The notes below the pieces were generated by a model. It searched no databases, was not told the origin of the DNA, and saw only the letters and a program-made list of their open reading frames with translations. Positions 14,196-22,244 of a DNA stretch of 49,959 bases are shown here, piece after piece. The number at the start of each line of letters is the position of its first letter. The first letter of the stretch is position 1. The stretch comes from a virus. Made by a program: the position numbers and the translations under genes. The DNA is taken from IMG/VR virus record IMGVR_UViG_3300028030_000014, positions 1 through 49,959 of that record. The stretch is one strand, 5' to 3'.

Positions 14196-14460
14196 AGATT
14201 TGAGAAACTCCAGCGGGTTCAGCCAAAGAGGTTTAGCTCGCTGGCTAGGAATGGGAACCCATGGCGAGCGCAATGTCCGCCGCTGGGAAAAAGGCGATTC
14301 CCCGGTTCCTGGCTGTGTGATTGTTGCCTTGAAATGGCGGTTAGCTGCTATTGATCTAGCTGGCTATATCATCGATGAAGGTGGAGATGATCGCATCATT
14401 CGGGCAGCCGCAGAAGATGGGAACGTAGCACAACAATTGCTTGATGCTATCTATGAGTGA
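14179..14460 (+). CDS. XRE-type helix-turn-helix regulator
   Basis: A 93-aa protein. FSQRGLARWLGMG then RNVRRWEKGDSPVPG (about 14-43) is a helix-turn-helix of the Cro/XRE type, with the 'R-x-W-E-x-G' ending of helix 4 and the 'P-x-P' turn. The remaining half is helical, perhaps for dimerisation. It overlaps the preceding gene and lies in the block driven by the palindrome-containing promoter, its likely target. It resembles the small XRE protein at 46176. Confidence 0.68.
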   Translation: MMQTLKDLRNSSGFSQRGLARWLGMGTHGERNVRRWEKGDSPVPGCVIVALKWRLAAIDLAGYIIDEGGDDRIIRAAAEDGNVAQQLLDAIYE

Positions 14461-14510
14461 TCACTTCCGCTTTATTTGATTATAGGAAACAACAACAAGG
14501 AAAAACTAAA

Positions 14511-15464
14511 ATGGCTTTTTTTACACGAACTGAACAAGTAAAAGAATATGGGGAAACAAGGACAGTTACCCGCACACGGGTTGGCCGTGTAGTGATGGCG
14601 GCAATTGCTGGGCTGGTAGCGTTTAGCGTTTTGTGGGGACTGTGGTTTATTGTGCCTGAAGGACACATTGGCGTTGTTACCCGCTTCTCCAAGGCGATTT
14701 CACAAACTGGACCGGGTTTTAACTTCAAAACGCCCTTCATTGAAGGTGTGCGGAAAATTGAAGTTCGGGAAAAGAAATCGATTGAAAAACTATCAGCCGC
14801 CACAAAAAACCGGTTGCCCGTTACCGCGACAGTATCTATTAACTGGACAGTGAAAAGTGAAAGCGCAATGCGCCTTTACATTAAGTACGGATCGCTTGAA
14901 CAATTTGAATCTCGCATTCTTGATCCAAAACTCAGGCAAGCCACCAAGGCTGCAATTAGCAAATTTGGTGCTGATCAACTCATCCGCGACAGAAACCAAG
15001 CAACTGCCAAAATACTAGAATACATGGCAAAGTTACTTGAAGGTTATCCTGTGGTAATCAACTCGCCACAAATTGAAAATATCGAATTGCCACCAACTTA
15101 TATGCAAGCAATCCTTGACAAGGAAAAAGCCAGAGAAGCCGCAATACGAGAAGAATACAAACTGAAACGGCAAAAGCTGGAAGCACAAAGAATTGTACAA
15201 ACTGCCGAAGCCAATCGAGATGCAGCAAAAAACATTGCAGATGGCAAAGCATATTCTGTCAAAGTTGAGGCGCAAGCGGCTGCAACAGCTATTGAACTAA
15301 AAGGCCGTGCCGAAGCAACAGCCATTGCAGCTATTCAAGATTCAATCTCAAAAAACTCGCTTTTGATTGAATACCAGAAAGCTAAACAGTGGGATGGTGC
15401 ACTACCTACAACTTTGATGGGCGATGGTGCGAATGTATTATGGTCGTTGAAACCGTCAAAGTGA
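14511..15464 (+). CDS. SPFH / Band 7 (prohibitin-like) membrane protein
   Basis: A 317-aa protein. One N-terminal transmembrane segment (about 28-50) is followed by an SPFH/Band 7 domain. Recognisable parts are VPEGHIGVVTRFSKA, GPGFNFKTPF and VEVREKKS-like strands, then a long Glu/Ala/Arg-rich helical coiled-coil (about 205-280), as in prohibitins and HflK/HflC. Such proteins form ring scaffolds in the inner membrane and often control FtsH protease. The start at 14511 has AAGGA in front; the frame reaches back to 14457. In a phage it may alter host membrane proteases or block superinfection; this is inference. Confidence 0.85.
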   Translation: MAFFTRTEQVKEYGETRTVTRTRVGRVVMAAIAGLVAFSVLWGLWFIVPEGHIGVVTRFSKAISQTGPGFNFKTPFIEGVRKIEVREKKSIEKLSAATKNRLPVTATVSINWTVKSESAMRLYIKYGSLEQFESRILDPKLRQATKAAISKFGADQLIRDRNQATAKILEYMAKLLEGYPVVINSPQIENIELPPTYMQAILDKEKAREAAIREEYKLKRQKLEAQRIVQTAEANRDAAKNIADGKAYSVKVEAQAAATAIELKGRAEATAIAAIQDSISKNSLLIEYQKAKQWDGALPTTLMGDGANVLWSLKPSK

Positions 15465-15470
15465 TCAAAT

Positions 15471-15839
15471 TCACTTCCGCCGCTTTTCAAATGGGCGGGT
15501 CACAAAGTAAGCCCCAAATACAATCATTTGAAGCTGCCAAAACTCAGGAGTTAGGGGATCAGTTGATCCCCACTCCAAAACCTTATCCCAAACCACTATT
15601 TTGCAGTCATAGATGATGAATGGAAGGGCAAAGGCGGGTCTAATCCATCTGGTTAGCCAGTTACCTTGCTCTGCAACTAACACGGCCTGTTGAGCGGTTA
15701 ATTCAGTGATAACCTTATCAGCTTCAATTCGTTCAGATGATGTTTGAGCGGTAAGTTTGGCTTGATAAGCTTGATTTAGCTGCTTGCCGATCTGCCCGAT
15801 TATGCCACCGCCGAGCCAGCTTAAAATAGTTCCAAACAT
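15471..15839 (-). CDS. GTA-type 3TM holin
   Basis: A 122-aa protein resembling the 'holin of 3TMs' family described from gene transfer agents. A glycine-rich N-terminus (LSWLGGGIIGQ), an acidic helix with ERIEADKVITEL, then WIRPAFALPFIIYDCKIVVWDKVLEWGSTDPL, which is strongly typical. It would permeabilise the inner membrane at the end of infection. It is the last gene of the late operon; only six bases separate its stop from the convergent SPFH gene. Confidence 0.82.
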   Translation of the reverse strand: MFGTILSWLGGGIIGQIGKQLNQAYQAKLTAQTSSERIEADKVITELTAQQAVLVAEQGNWLTRWIRPAFALPFIIYDCKIVVWDKVLEWGSTDPLTPEFWQLQMIVFGAYFVTRPFEKRRK

Positions 15840-15843
15840 TCAC

Positions 15844-16368
15844 TTATCCGCCTTTTGCTTGCTTGCCTTGAGCAGAAACTTTAGTATCGTGATGGGCAGG
15901 GTGAACAGATTTACCCCATATATACGCAAAATTAACAGCCCGATTATGCCAAGGGATAAATCGAGTAAAAAAGCTGCTAATCCTAAATCCACCATGAAAC
16001 CCGCCCGCTACCAGAATTAAAATCTGTACATAGGCGACCATTTCATCAACGAACCACATTGTTTCCAGTTCAAAGAATCCGGCAATGAATACACCGTAGC
16101 CAATGAACTGTAGAGCAAAAGTCGCGGCTATTAATTTCCCAACCGTGCCCGCGTACATTAAAGCAACACTAAGGCAAATAAATGTACCAATCAATTGAAC
16201 ATTTATGTACCCGCTCCATGTCGCAGTTCTGGCGGTTATCCACGATAGGAAAAGAGCAAGCGCGGCGTATTTTACTGACTTATCACCGAACGCTAAAACA
16301 GTAATCACGCTGATCAATAAGACCAGCGCGAAAATGGTTGTATATGGTCCGGTTGGAAAGAAGGTCAA
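15844..16368 (-). CDS. Multi-pass membrane protein of lysis region
   Basis: A 174-aa protein with about five hydrophobic segments between residues 10 and 125 and a basic C-terminal tail. It starts with a TTG at 16368 that overlaps the previous stop (TTGA); GGAGG six bases ahead supports this start. It may assist lysis given its position between the holin and endolysin, but no family is recognised. Confidence 0.6.
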   Translation of the reverse strand: MTFFPTGPYTTIFALVLLISVITVLAFGDKSVKYAALALFLSWITARTATWSGYINVQLIGTFICLSVALMYAGTVGKLIAATFALQFIGYGVFIAGFFELETMWFVDEMVAYVQILILVAGGFHGGFRISSFFTRFIPWHNRAVNFAYIWGKSVHPAHHDTKVSAQGKQAKGG

Positions 16369-16694
16369 CGACCGCCTCCGCCACCTTTAACCCCGCCTGT
16401 GATTTGTGCATCTGTCGGCATTTCGTAATACTTCTTGAACCGCTTTGCACCGGATTCATGAGCAAGCATGATCGCTGAATAGCCCGCGCGAACCTTGTTG
16501 ATATTCGCCATGGCAGCGCCTTTGAGGAACAACGGCAAACCAAGTTCTGACTTGGCTTCATTGGTGATAGTCACACAATCCTCATCCATTTCAGCCAAAA
16601 GCGGCAAAATCTGGGTTTCAAATGTACGCCTGATTTTCACTGAATTGGTGCCAAACCTGATCATAGCAGCAGTTGCAAGCAATTTCTTTGTCAT
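16365..16694 (-). CDS. Hypothetical late protein
   Basis: A 109-aa protein starting MTKKLLATAAMIRFG, ending in a glycine-rich tail (GGVKGGGGGR). The frame is open further upstream, but AAGGA sits ahead of the ATG at 16694. Helical throughout; no transmembrane segment is obvious beyond a weak N-terminal one. The glycine tail is unusual. Not recognised. Confidence 0.58.
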   Translation of the reverse strand: MTKKLLATAAMIRFGTNSVKIRRTFETQILPLLAEMDEDCVTITNEAKSELGLPLFLKGAAMANINKVRAGYSAIMLAHESGAKRFKKYYEMPTDAQITGGVKGGGGGR

Positions 16695-16695
16695 T

Positions 16696-17187
16696 CTACA
16701 TTCCTTGTTTTTGGTTAATGTCAAACCAATTACTAGCCTGTTTTGACGATTTAATAAACCCCCATTGTGGGGTAGTTCCAACCGCATTTGATCTAACCTG
16801 GCACTTAATCGCATCAACTGGAAATGGTGCTTTTTCCCACAGCCAAGACTTGTCAGACGCTTCGACATGAGGCGTTACAAACTCTTGCCAGTATTGAGCG
16901 CCAAGAACTTGAATCCCGGTCGGAGTGACGCAATACATTGAATCAAACCACTCCATTTTTAGCGCGCGGTAATAAGTAGAATTCGAGTGGAATCTTGCAT
17001 GTTGATCTGCATCATAGCTTTTGGCAAGCGAGACAATCGGCTTTTCTTTGTCATATTGAAACCATACACTAACAGGTGAAAGCCGTTCAAAGCCGAATGT
17101 GTACACCGTGTCAAGGATTATTCCAGCAGTTAGCACTACAGCAACGCCAATCATAAAATGAATGCACCTGATTGCTTTGCGTTTCAT
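16696..17187 (-). CDS. Membrane-anchored late protein
   Basis: A 163-aa protein with a basic start and one transmembrane segment (about 10-28), then a soluble part probably facing the periplasm. Two conserved-looking cysteines (in MYCVTP and IKCQV) could form a disulphide. AAGGG precedes the ATG. It could be a spanin-like or lysis-timing protein, but nothing shows this directly. Confidence 0.55.
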   Translation of the reverse strand: MKRKAIRCIHFMIGVAVVLTAGIILDTVYTFGFERLSPVSVWFQYDKEKPIVSLAKSYDADQHARFHSNSTYYRALKMEWFDSMYCVTPTGIQVLGAQYWQEFVTPHVEASDKSWLWEKAPFPVDAIKCQVRSNAVGTTPQWGFIKSSKQASNWFDINQKQGM

Positions 17188-17492
17188 TTCTTACCCTTTG
17201 CCGCTATTATTGCCAGTAAAGTTTCAGATATAAATGTTAATCCTTTTATGCCTAAAAAAGCACCAACTCCTGCAAAGCCGCCAATATAACCAATGTTATA
17301 ACCGAAATATCCGTAAGCGAATAAACCGGTTACAAAGCCGGAAAATGCAGAAGTGGACATCAGGGCTATAAACCCAATAATCTTGTCACCCTGAACCGCT
17401 TTGATATTAGCTGACGCATGGACGATCGAGCCAAACACAATCATGCACAAACCCATAATTGTATTCCATGTGAGCCATTTCAAACCAAGCAT
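17184..17492 (-). CDS. Small membrane protein, holin-like
   Basis: A 102-aa protein with three or four hydrophobic segments and many glycines (GYFGYNIGYIGGFAGVG), ending in a lysine-rich tail. Next to the endolysin, this makes a second holin or antiholin possible. It overlaps the next gene's start by four bases. Confidence 0.55.
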   Translation of the reverse strand: MLGLKWLTWNTIMGLCMIVFGSIVHASANIKAVQGDKIIGFIALMSTSAFSGFVTGLFAYGYFGYNIGYIGGFAGVGAFLGIKGLTFISETLLAIIAAKGKK

Positions 17493-17714
17493 CTACTTTG
17501 CTTCCATTGGTTTTGTGGTGATGGCACGCAAGATAATCATTGCCAAGGTGAGATAGATTGAAGCCCCGGCAGCTAATTGCGGCCCCATGATTGGCGACAA
17601 ATCAACATCGCCAAGATATTGCAGAACTGACAAGACTAATGCCGGTAGCCCGTGCAGAATGGCAAACCAGACAGTCCGCGACTTGAACCAGTATTTGGTT
17701 ATTCTGTTGAACAT
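17493..17714 (-). CDS. Small membrane protein, holin-like
   Basis: A 73-aa protein. SRTVWFAILHGLPALVLSVLQ and an ending MIILRAITTKP fit a common type of small phage membrane protein near lysis genes. Two transmembrane segments (about 15-33 and 44-64). GAGGTGATAAA precedes the ATG. Together with 17184 it may regulate lysis timing. Confidence 0.6.
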   Translation of the reverse strand: MFNRITKYWFKSRTVWFAILHGLPALVLSVLQYLGDVDLSPIMGPQLAAGASIYLTLAMIILRAITTKPMEAK

Positions 17715-17723
17715 TTTATCACC

Positions 17724-18434
17724 TCAGTTAAATATTGAAACAATCCAGTCCCAACCACCCGCGATCATCCCGGCAATGGCGGTAATAATTACAACCACAA
17801 TCGGCCCTGCCTTGCTCGCTGGTTTTGAGTTATCCGGTGTGACTGGTATATAATCGGCTTTCGGTTGTTCTGGCACTGGTTTCTGATCATTCAACAATGC
17901 TTCAAGGTCTTTTTTCACATCGACCCGCTTCCCATGTCGAAAATCAGGATGCTTTGAAGAAGTGACAGGATAAACAGTTATCTTGCCATCGTTTGACCAT
18001 TGACCATTGAAGAACAAATCCCGTTCTTTTTTCCTGCGTGGAATGATTTCAGGCGGTTTACGCCAGCTCATAAATGCCTTTTTAGCACCTGCTATCTGCC
18101 CTGCCTTGAACTTCTTAACCCATGATGCGCGATTTATTGCACCCGTGTTGTAGTGGAAAGACAAAGCCGCTGCAAATTGCGCCTCAGTTAAATCATGCCC
18201 CCGGAAAGCGTGTCGAACCGCTGGAGCATATTTATTTTCCAACACCCATATGAAAATCTCAAGACAATGCTGGATTGTTTGCGGCTTACTGATATAGCGC
18301 AAGACACTATGGCCAGAAGCGTTTGTAATGCCGATGCTCCATGTCCACACCCCGACACTATCCTTGTAAGCTTCACGAACCAGCGCCTCATGACTGGCAA
18401 TCTCAAGAGCCGTGTTGACGGTGATTTGATTCAT
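17724..18434 (-). CDS. GH24 lysozyme endolysin with C-terminal membrane anchor
   Basis: A 236-aa muramidase. The catalytic triad spacing E-x8-D-x5-T of T4-type lysozymes is present: E16, D25, T31, with KDSVGVWTWSIG around it. Later FHYNTGAI and an 'ERDLFFNGQW' element complete the GH24 fold. It cuts the glycan chain of peptidoglycan. Unusually, a Pro-rich linker (about 184-206) leads to a C-terminal hydrophobic helix (about 208-232), so the enzyme could be tethered to the inner membrane. Typical SAR endolysins have an N-terminal anchor instead. AGGGTAG precedes the ATG. Confidence 0.82.
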   Translation of the reverse strand: MNQITVNTALEIASHEALVREAYKDSVGVWTWSIGITNASGHSVLRYISKPQTIQHCLEIFIWVLENKYAPAVRHAFRGHDLTEAQFAAALSFHYNTGAINRASWVKKFKAGQIAGAKKAFMSWRKPPEIIPRRKKERDLFFNGQWSNDGKITVYPVTSSKHPDFRHGKRVDVKKDLEALLNDQKPVPEQPKADYIPVTPDNSKPASKAGPIVVVIITAIAGMIAGGWDWIVSIFN

Positions 18435-18443
18435 ACTGCTACC

Positions 18444-20987
18444 CTATTCCTCAGCCATTACCATGACGGTTATATCACGAGTGGAACCGCGATTGTTTTC
18501 AATATAAACCTTTCCATCTGTATGTGAAGATACGGTAAGAGATGAACCGCCAAGCGCCCCGGTTAATGCCCCGGTTGTTACGGCAAAAGTTGACGTTCCG
18601 CCGCCCTTGGTCATTAGCGGTGAAGCTGTTGCCCGGAATGTTGCAAAGCCAGCAGTGTTTGTATCATCAGTGACAATGATAAGCCCCCCGGTTTGTGCCG
18701 GGGTAAAACTGATCGCCGCAGCGTTGGCAATCGAGAACGATTTTGTCGAATGGCTTTCAGCTCTGGAGAACAATGAACCCTTGATATTAGCCGCATTGGT
18801 GATCAGGTTGTCAGCGGTTATGTTTCCAGATGCGAATATTTCACCTGTCATCAGCTCCAATATATTCGCATTGCTCAAGCTCAAGCCGTAATGTTGACTT
18901 GGTATGCCTTGAATATCTACCGAAAGTTTGTTCACAGTCGCGCCGCTAAGAGCAGTTGTGAACGCTTCATCAATTGTGAATGTGTTATCGTCAACTGTTG
19001 ATGTAGCCTGTCTCCAGTCGGTCCCGTCAGTTATCCAGAACGGCCCGTTAAGTTCGGTTAGTGCTGCCCCGCCCGTCCCGTCGATCTGGAGCGGATCGGT
19101 GCCGTTTGTCGTCCATGTGCCGGTGATGGCAGTCTTGTTGCCAGTGTCAGACCAAGTAACTGTCCCTGTAGCAGCAACAAGATATTCATCGAGATCAATA
19201 TCAATTATCCGTGCATCGATGTCACCCGAACCATCAGCATTCACAAACTTGATATATTGCCCCATATGGCAATGACGATTGTCGGTTAATGTTACCCAAT
19301 AGCAGGGCGCGTTATTGTTCGCCAGCAAAGCCGATGCAGTGCCAGGCTTAAAGCTAGCGCCATCCGTTGTCGTGAATGTCTGATCTTCGTTAACCACAGC
19401 ACCACCGCCAACTATAAGCCGGTCAATCGTGTCTGAACCTTCATAGCCAATTCCGTAAGATATAGACCCGCCAGATGCCGATTGATCATTGTTTGAATAA
19501 TTGCCACCGCGAACATTTAAGTTCAAGCCAGCGCGCATCGATAGCCCGCCTTTTTCATTGTAGGTTCCTGAACAACCGTCTAAAACTGTTTCGTCAGGAA
19601 TGCTGTCAGCCGCGTTTGAAAAGCTTCCGGCATTAGCTTCCTTTTGAATTCTCCAGCCATGAAGCCGGTTAGCCGTTGAATGCACATTATTGTATGTGAT
19701 ATTCTGGCTGTTTGATTGAACACCAATTGCACAACGCAAGATCAGACCGTCAGATACTTTTAATGGTTGATTTGTGCTAACTGCCCGCCTTGTCCGTTTG
19801 CCAAGCGGATACAAAGCAGAGGTATGAGGGATAAACCCAACTGTTTGAAGGTCAGAACTGAATGACGTTTCATGGTATTTTGAATCAATCACAAAGCCAG
19901 TCAATACAGACCCATAGCAGCCACCAAATTCTATGCCAGTCCCTGCAAAATCAAAGGCTTTTAATGTGGTAAACTGGCAATTCGTGCAGCCAATCCATGA
20001 TTGCGCAAGATGGTCTATATCATCTGTCATGGCATCAACAATCACATTTGAAATAAGGCAATTTGTCATGTCCATGCCAAGAATTGCAGTAACCGTATCG
20101 GTTGGTGATGGTACAGCCGTATCCCCACCCATTCCGCGACAATCAATGTTATCAATTTTCATGCTGTCGCAGGTGTTAAAGAATATGCCCCTGACATCGA
20201 TTGCAATGCCATCATTGGTTGCATTGGTATCAAGCGCATCAGTATAGACGCCATCATCACACTGTAGAATAAGCTGCCCAACACAGCAATTGTCAGTCAA
20301 GGAACCCCTGACATTTATCCTGTCGCAATTGTTTATGTACAGACCTGTATTAACGGCATTCTTTATTGTCAAGTTTTCTATCTTCAGATCGTTAGTACCG
20401 ACTGCATGAAATTCACTGTAGAAATTAGATGGTGAATAACCGCTTTTCCGCGTTGCTCGATCACCATCAAATATCCCGCCATCCCATGTTGAACCGTCCG
20501 AACCCGCAACGAATTTTATGGTGCTTGATGTCGCAGAAGGTGTTGACCGCCGCTTGAACACAGCTCCGGACGAACATTTGACAGAAACCTTGACAGATAT
20601 TGAAACATCATCAATCAAGAACGTACCGTCACTAACAGTTTTCGCTCCTGATCTGGCAAAGAACGCAGTTACCGCCGCTGTATCATCAGTGACACCGTCA
20701 CCCTTGACACCGGCTTCGTAGATGTCTGAAGGCCCGTTAAAGATGCGGTGCCAAAACAAACCACCGGACAAGGCAATGACGGAATAACCGTCCGCAGTTC
20801 CGGTCGCTTTTACTTCACCAGTACCGCCCCCGCCTGTACCTGCGTAATATTCGCGGCAATCGACAACATCACCCGCCGTTAAGCTGGTTGATGCACCTAA
20901 AGATGCAACATCTGCAAACCCTGTGGCATCAACGCCGTCTTTACCGTCCTGACCGGGAATACCGACTGTTATAGCTCTTGCGGACAT
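18444..20987 (-). CDS. Tailspike with parallel beta-helix (pectate-lyase-like)
   Basis: An 847-aa late protein. The N-terminus has a short collagen-like stretch (GIPGQDGKDGVDA). GVKGDGVTDDTAAVTAFF (about 93-110) marks the start of a right-handed beta-helix of the pectate lyase type, and N/D/G-rich repeated coils follow to about residue 480. The C-terminal third is beta-rich and ends in a small domain. Such tailspikes bind and often cleave surface polysaccharide. GGAGG is ahead of the ATG. It is the most likely main receptor-binding protein, but the catalytic residues cannot be assigned by eye. Confidence 0.8.
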   Translation of the reverse strand: MSARAITVGIPGQDGKDGVDATGFADVASLGASTSLTAGDVVDCREYYAGTGGGGTGEVKATGTADGYSVIALSGGLFWHRIFNGPSDIYEAGVKGDGVTDDTAAVTAFFARSGAKTVSDGTFLIDDVSISVKVSVKCSSGAVFKRRSTPSATSSTIKFVAGSDGSTWDGGIFDGDRATRKSGYSPSNFYSEFHAVGTNDLKIENLTIKNAVNTGLYINNCDRINVRGSLTDNCCVGQLILQCDDGVYTDALDTNATNDGIAIDVRGIFFNTCDSMKIDNIDCRGMGGDTAVPSPTDTVTAILGMDMTNCLISNVIVDAMTDDIDHLAQSWIGCTNCQFTTLKAFDFAGTGIEFGGCYGSVLTGFVIDSKYHETSFSSDLQTVGFIPHTSALYPLGKRTRRAVSTNQPLKVSDGLILRCAIGVQSNSQNITYNNVHSTANRLHGWRIQKEANAGSFSNAADSIPDETVLDGCSGTYNEKGGLSMRAGLNLNVRGGNYSNNDQSASGGSISYGIGYEGSDTIDRLIVGGGAVVNEDQTFTTTDGASFKPGTASALLANNNAPCYWVTLTDNRHCHMGQYIKFVNADGSGDIDARIIDIDLDEYLVAATGTVTWSDTGNKTAITGTWTTNGTDPLQIDGTGGAALTELNGPFWITDGTDWRQATSTVDDNTFTIDEAFTTALSGATVNKLSVDIQGIPSQHYGLSLSNANILELMTGEIFASGNITADNLITNAANIKGSLFSRAESHSTKSFSIANAAAISFTPAQTGGLIIVTDDTNTAGFATFRATASPLMTKGGGTSTFAVTTGALTGALGGSSLTVSSHTDGKVYIENNRGSTRDITVMVMAEE

Positions 20988-21349
20988 TATATTGCCTCCG
21001 TTATTTCAAATTTACTAAACCCGCCAACATCTGAAACCGTTAATCGGCCAGATGCTATCCATGTAGGGGTAATAGTTCCATCGGTGCGATTTACCTGTAC
21101 CGCATAAAATCCAGCGGCTAACCCATGCGCGGCTGTTGTGGTGAAGCTGATAATCTCATTTCCATCACCACTAAATGACGTGGTGAATGTTACTACTTTG
21201 GCAGTGCCGCCAATAGCGTCATAAATTTTAATGTCATAAGTGCCGCCTGACATATCAATAGCGGCCCCAAGTTCATCAACGAATTCGATTGACAAAGCAA
21301 ACGCTGTGTCAGTTTGCGCGCCCGGAACTGTGTAAGGATTGCACCCCAT
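20987..21349 (-). CDS. Small beta-rich tail-associated protein
   Basis: A 120-aa protein beginning with 'MGCNPYTVPGAQTDTAF'. It is beta-rich, with strands like an immunoglobulin-type domain, similar in look to BppU-type tail adaptor proteins. It sits between the tailspike and another fibre gene and probably joins a fibre to the tail tip. The function is inferred from position. Confidence 0.58.
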   Translation of the reverse strand: MGCNPYTVPGAQTDTAFALSIEFVDELGAAIDMSGGTYDIKIYDAIGGTAKVVTFTTSFSGDGNEIISFTTTAAHGLAAGFYAVQVNRTDGTITPTWIASGRLTVSDVGGFSKFEITEAI

Positions 21350-21350
21350 A

Positions 21351-22232
21351 TCAATAATACTCCGTGATTATAACTGCGCCGTTAGCGCCTGGTGTTCTCA
21401 CTGCATATCCTGTTGTGCCCGGATCACCTGGAGCCGCGCCACCGCCGTAGGAATATCCCGGCGTACCATATAAGTAAGAAGGACGGGAATATGCGCGGCC
21501 AGAACACCCGCCCTGCCATGTTGTGCCATCATCACCATCAAAGAAGAAATCCCCCACACTGGCGCTAGCTAGTCCACCAACCCCTTGATTTTTTCCTGAT
21601 TGCGCCTTTACAAAAGTTCCGAACGTAGTGAATGATTGATTGCTTTCGGTATCAACGGTGACTGTTACTGTTGCCGGGAGATCATTTGCAGCAATCATTT
21701 TAGTTGCACAAGCGCCGCCCCCACCCCCAACATAAGCCGTTCCGTCACCGGTGTATGATTCACCCCCAGAACCAATGCAGACAACTTCAATATAAGCCAG
21801 CCCTGACGGCTTAGTCCATGTGCCTGTAGCTTCATATAGTTTTGTAATTGGTGATATGGTGATACTGGTATCAATCACCCTGAATTCATCACTTGCAGCC
21901 AGATACATCACCAGATATGCTGTCCCTGCCTTCAATTCACCACTACCCAACACTGCGCCATTGGCGTGCTTTAATGCCTTGGAGCCAACCGCATCAACAT
22001 TCAGTGTCACCGCGCCGGTATTGTCCGCAACCGGTACTAGTCGAAACTCATTACCATCTGCATAAGCAGAAAGAGGCGGCGTTGTCTGCCCTGTTATCGT
22101 ATTAGTTCCGGCTGTAGATAGCAATGGTCGCAAGGTCTGATTATACAAAACCTTGTATTCTTCGTTGTGGTCTTTCGACATATTGCTAGGGGTTACATTC
22201 CCGGATTCTGGAACACTGCCATTTGCAGTCAT
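21351..22232 (-). CDS. Tail fibre-like protein with glycine-rich tip
   Basis: A 293-aa protein. The N-terminal half has phage-fibre features (KVLYNQTLRPLLSTAG; a 'GAVTLNVDAVGSKAL' strand repeat common in tail fibres). The C-terminal half is rich in Gly, Ser and Tyr (GGGGGACATK, GTPGYSYGGGAAPG), resembling glycine-rich receptor-binding tips. It lies after the J-like tail protein and before the tailspike. Receptor binding is likely but not shown. Confidence 0.7.
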   Translation of the reverse strand: MTANGSVPESGNVTPSNMSKDHNEEYKVLYNQTLRPLLSTAGTNTITGQTTPPLSAYADGNEFRLVPVADNTGAVTLNVDAVGSKALKHANGAVLGSGELKAGTAYLVMYLAASDEFRVIDTSITISPITKLYEATGTWTKPSGLAYIEVVCIGSGGESYTGDGTAYVGGGGGACATKMIAANDLPATVTVTVDTESNQSFTTFGTFVKAQSGKNQGVGGLASASVGDFFFDGDDGTTWQGGCSGRAYSRPSYLYGTPGYSYGGGAAPGDPGTTGYAVRTPGANGAVIITEYY

Positions 22233-22244
22233 TTTCTGTTTTCC

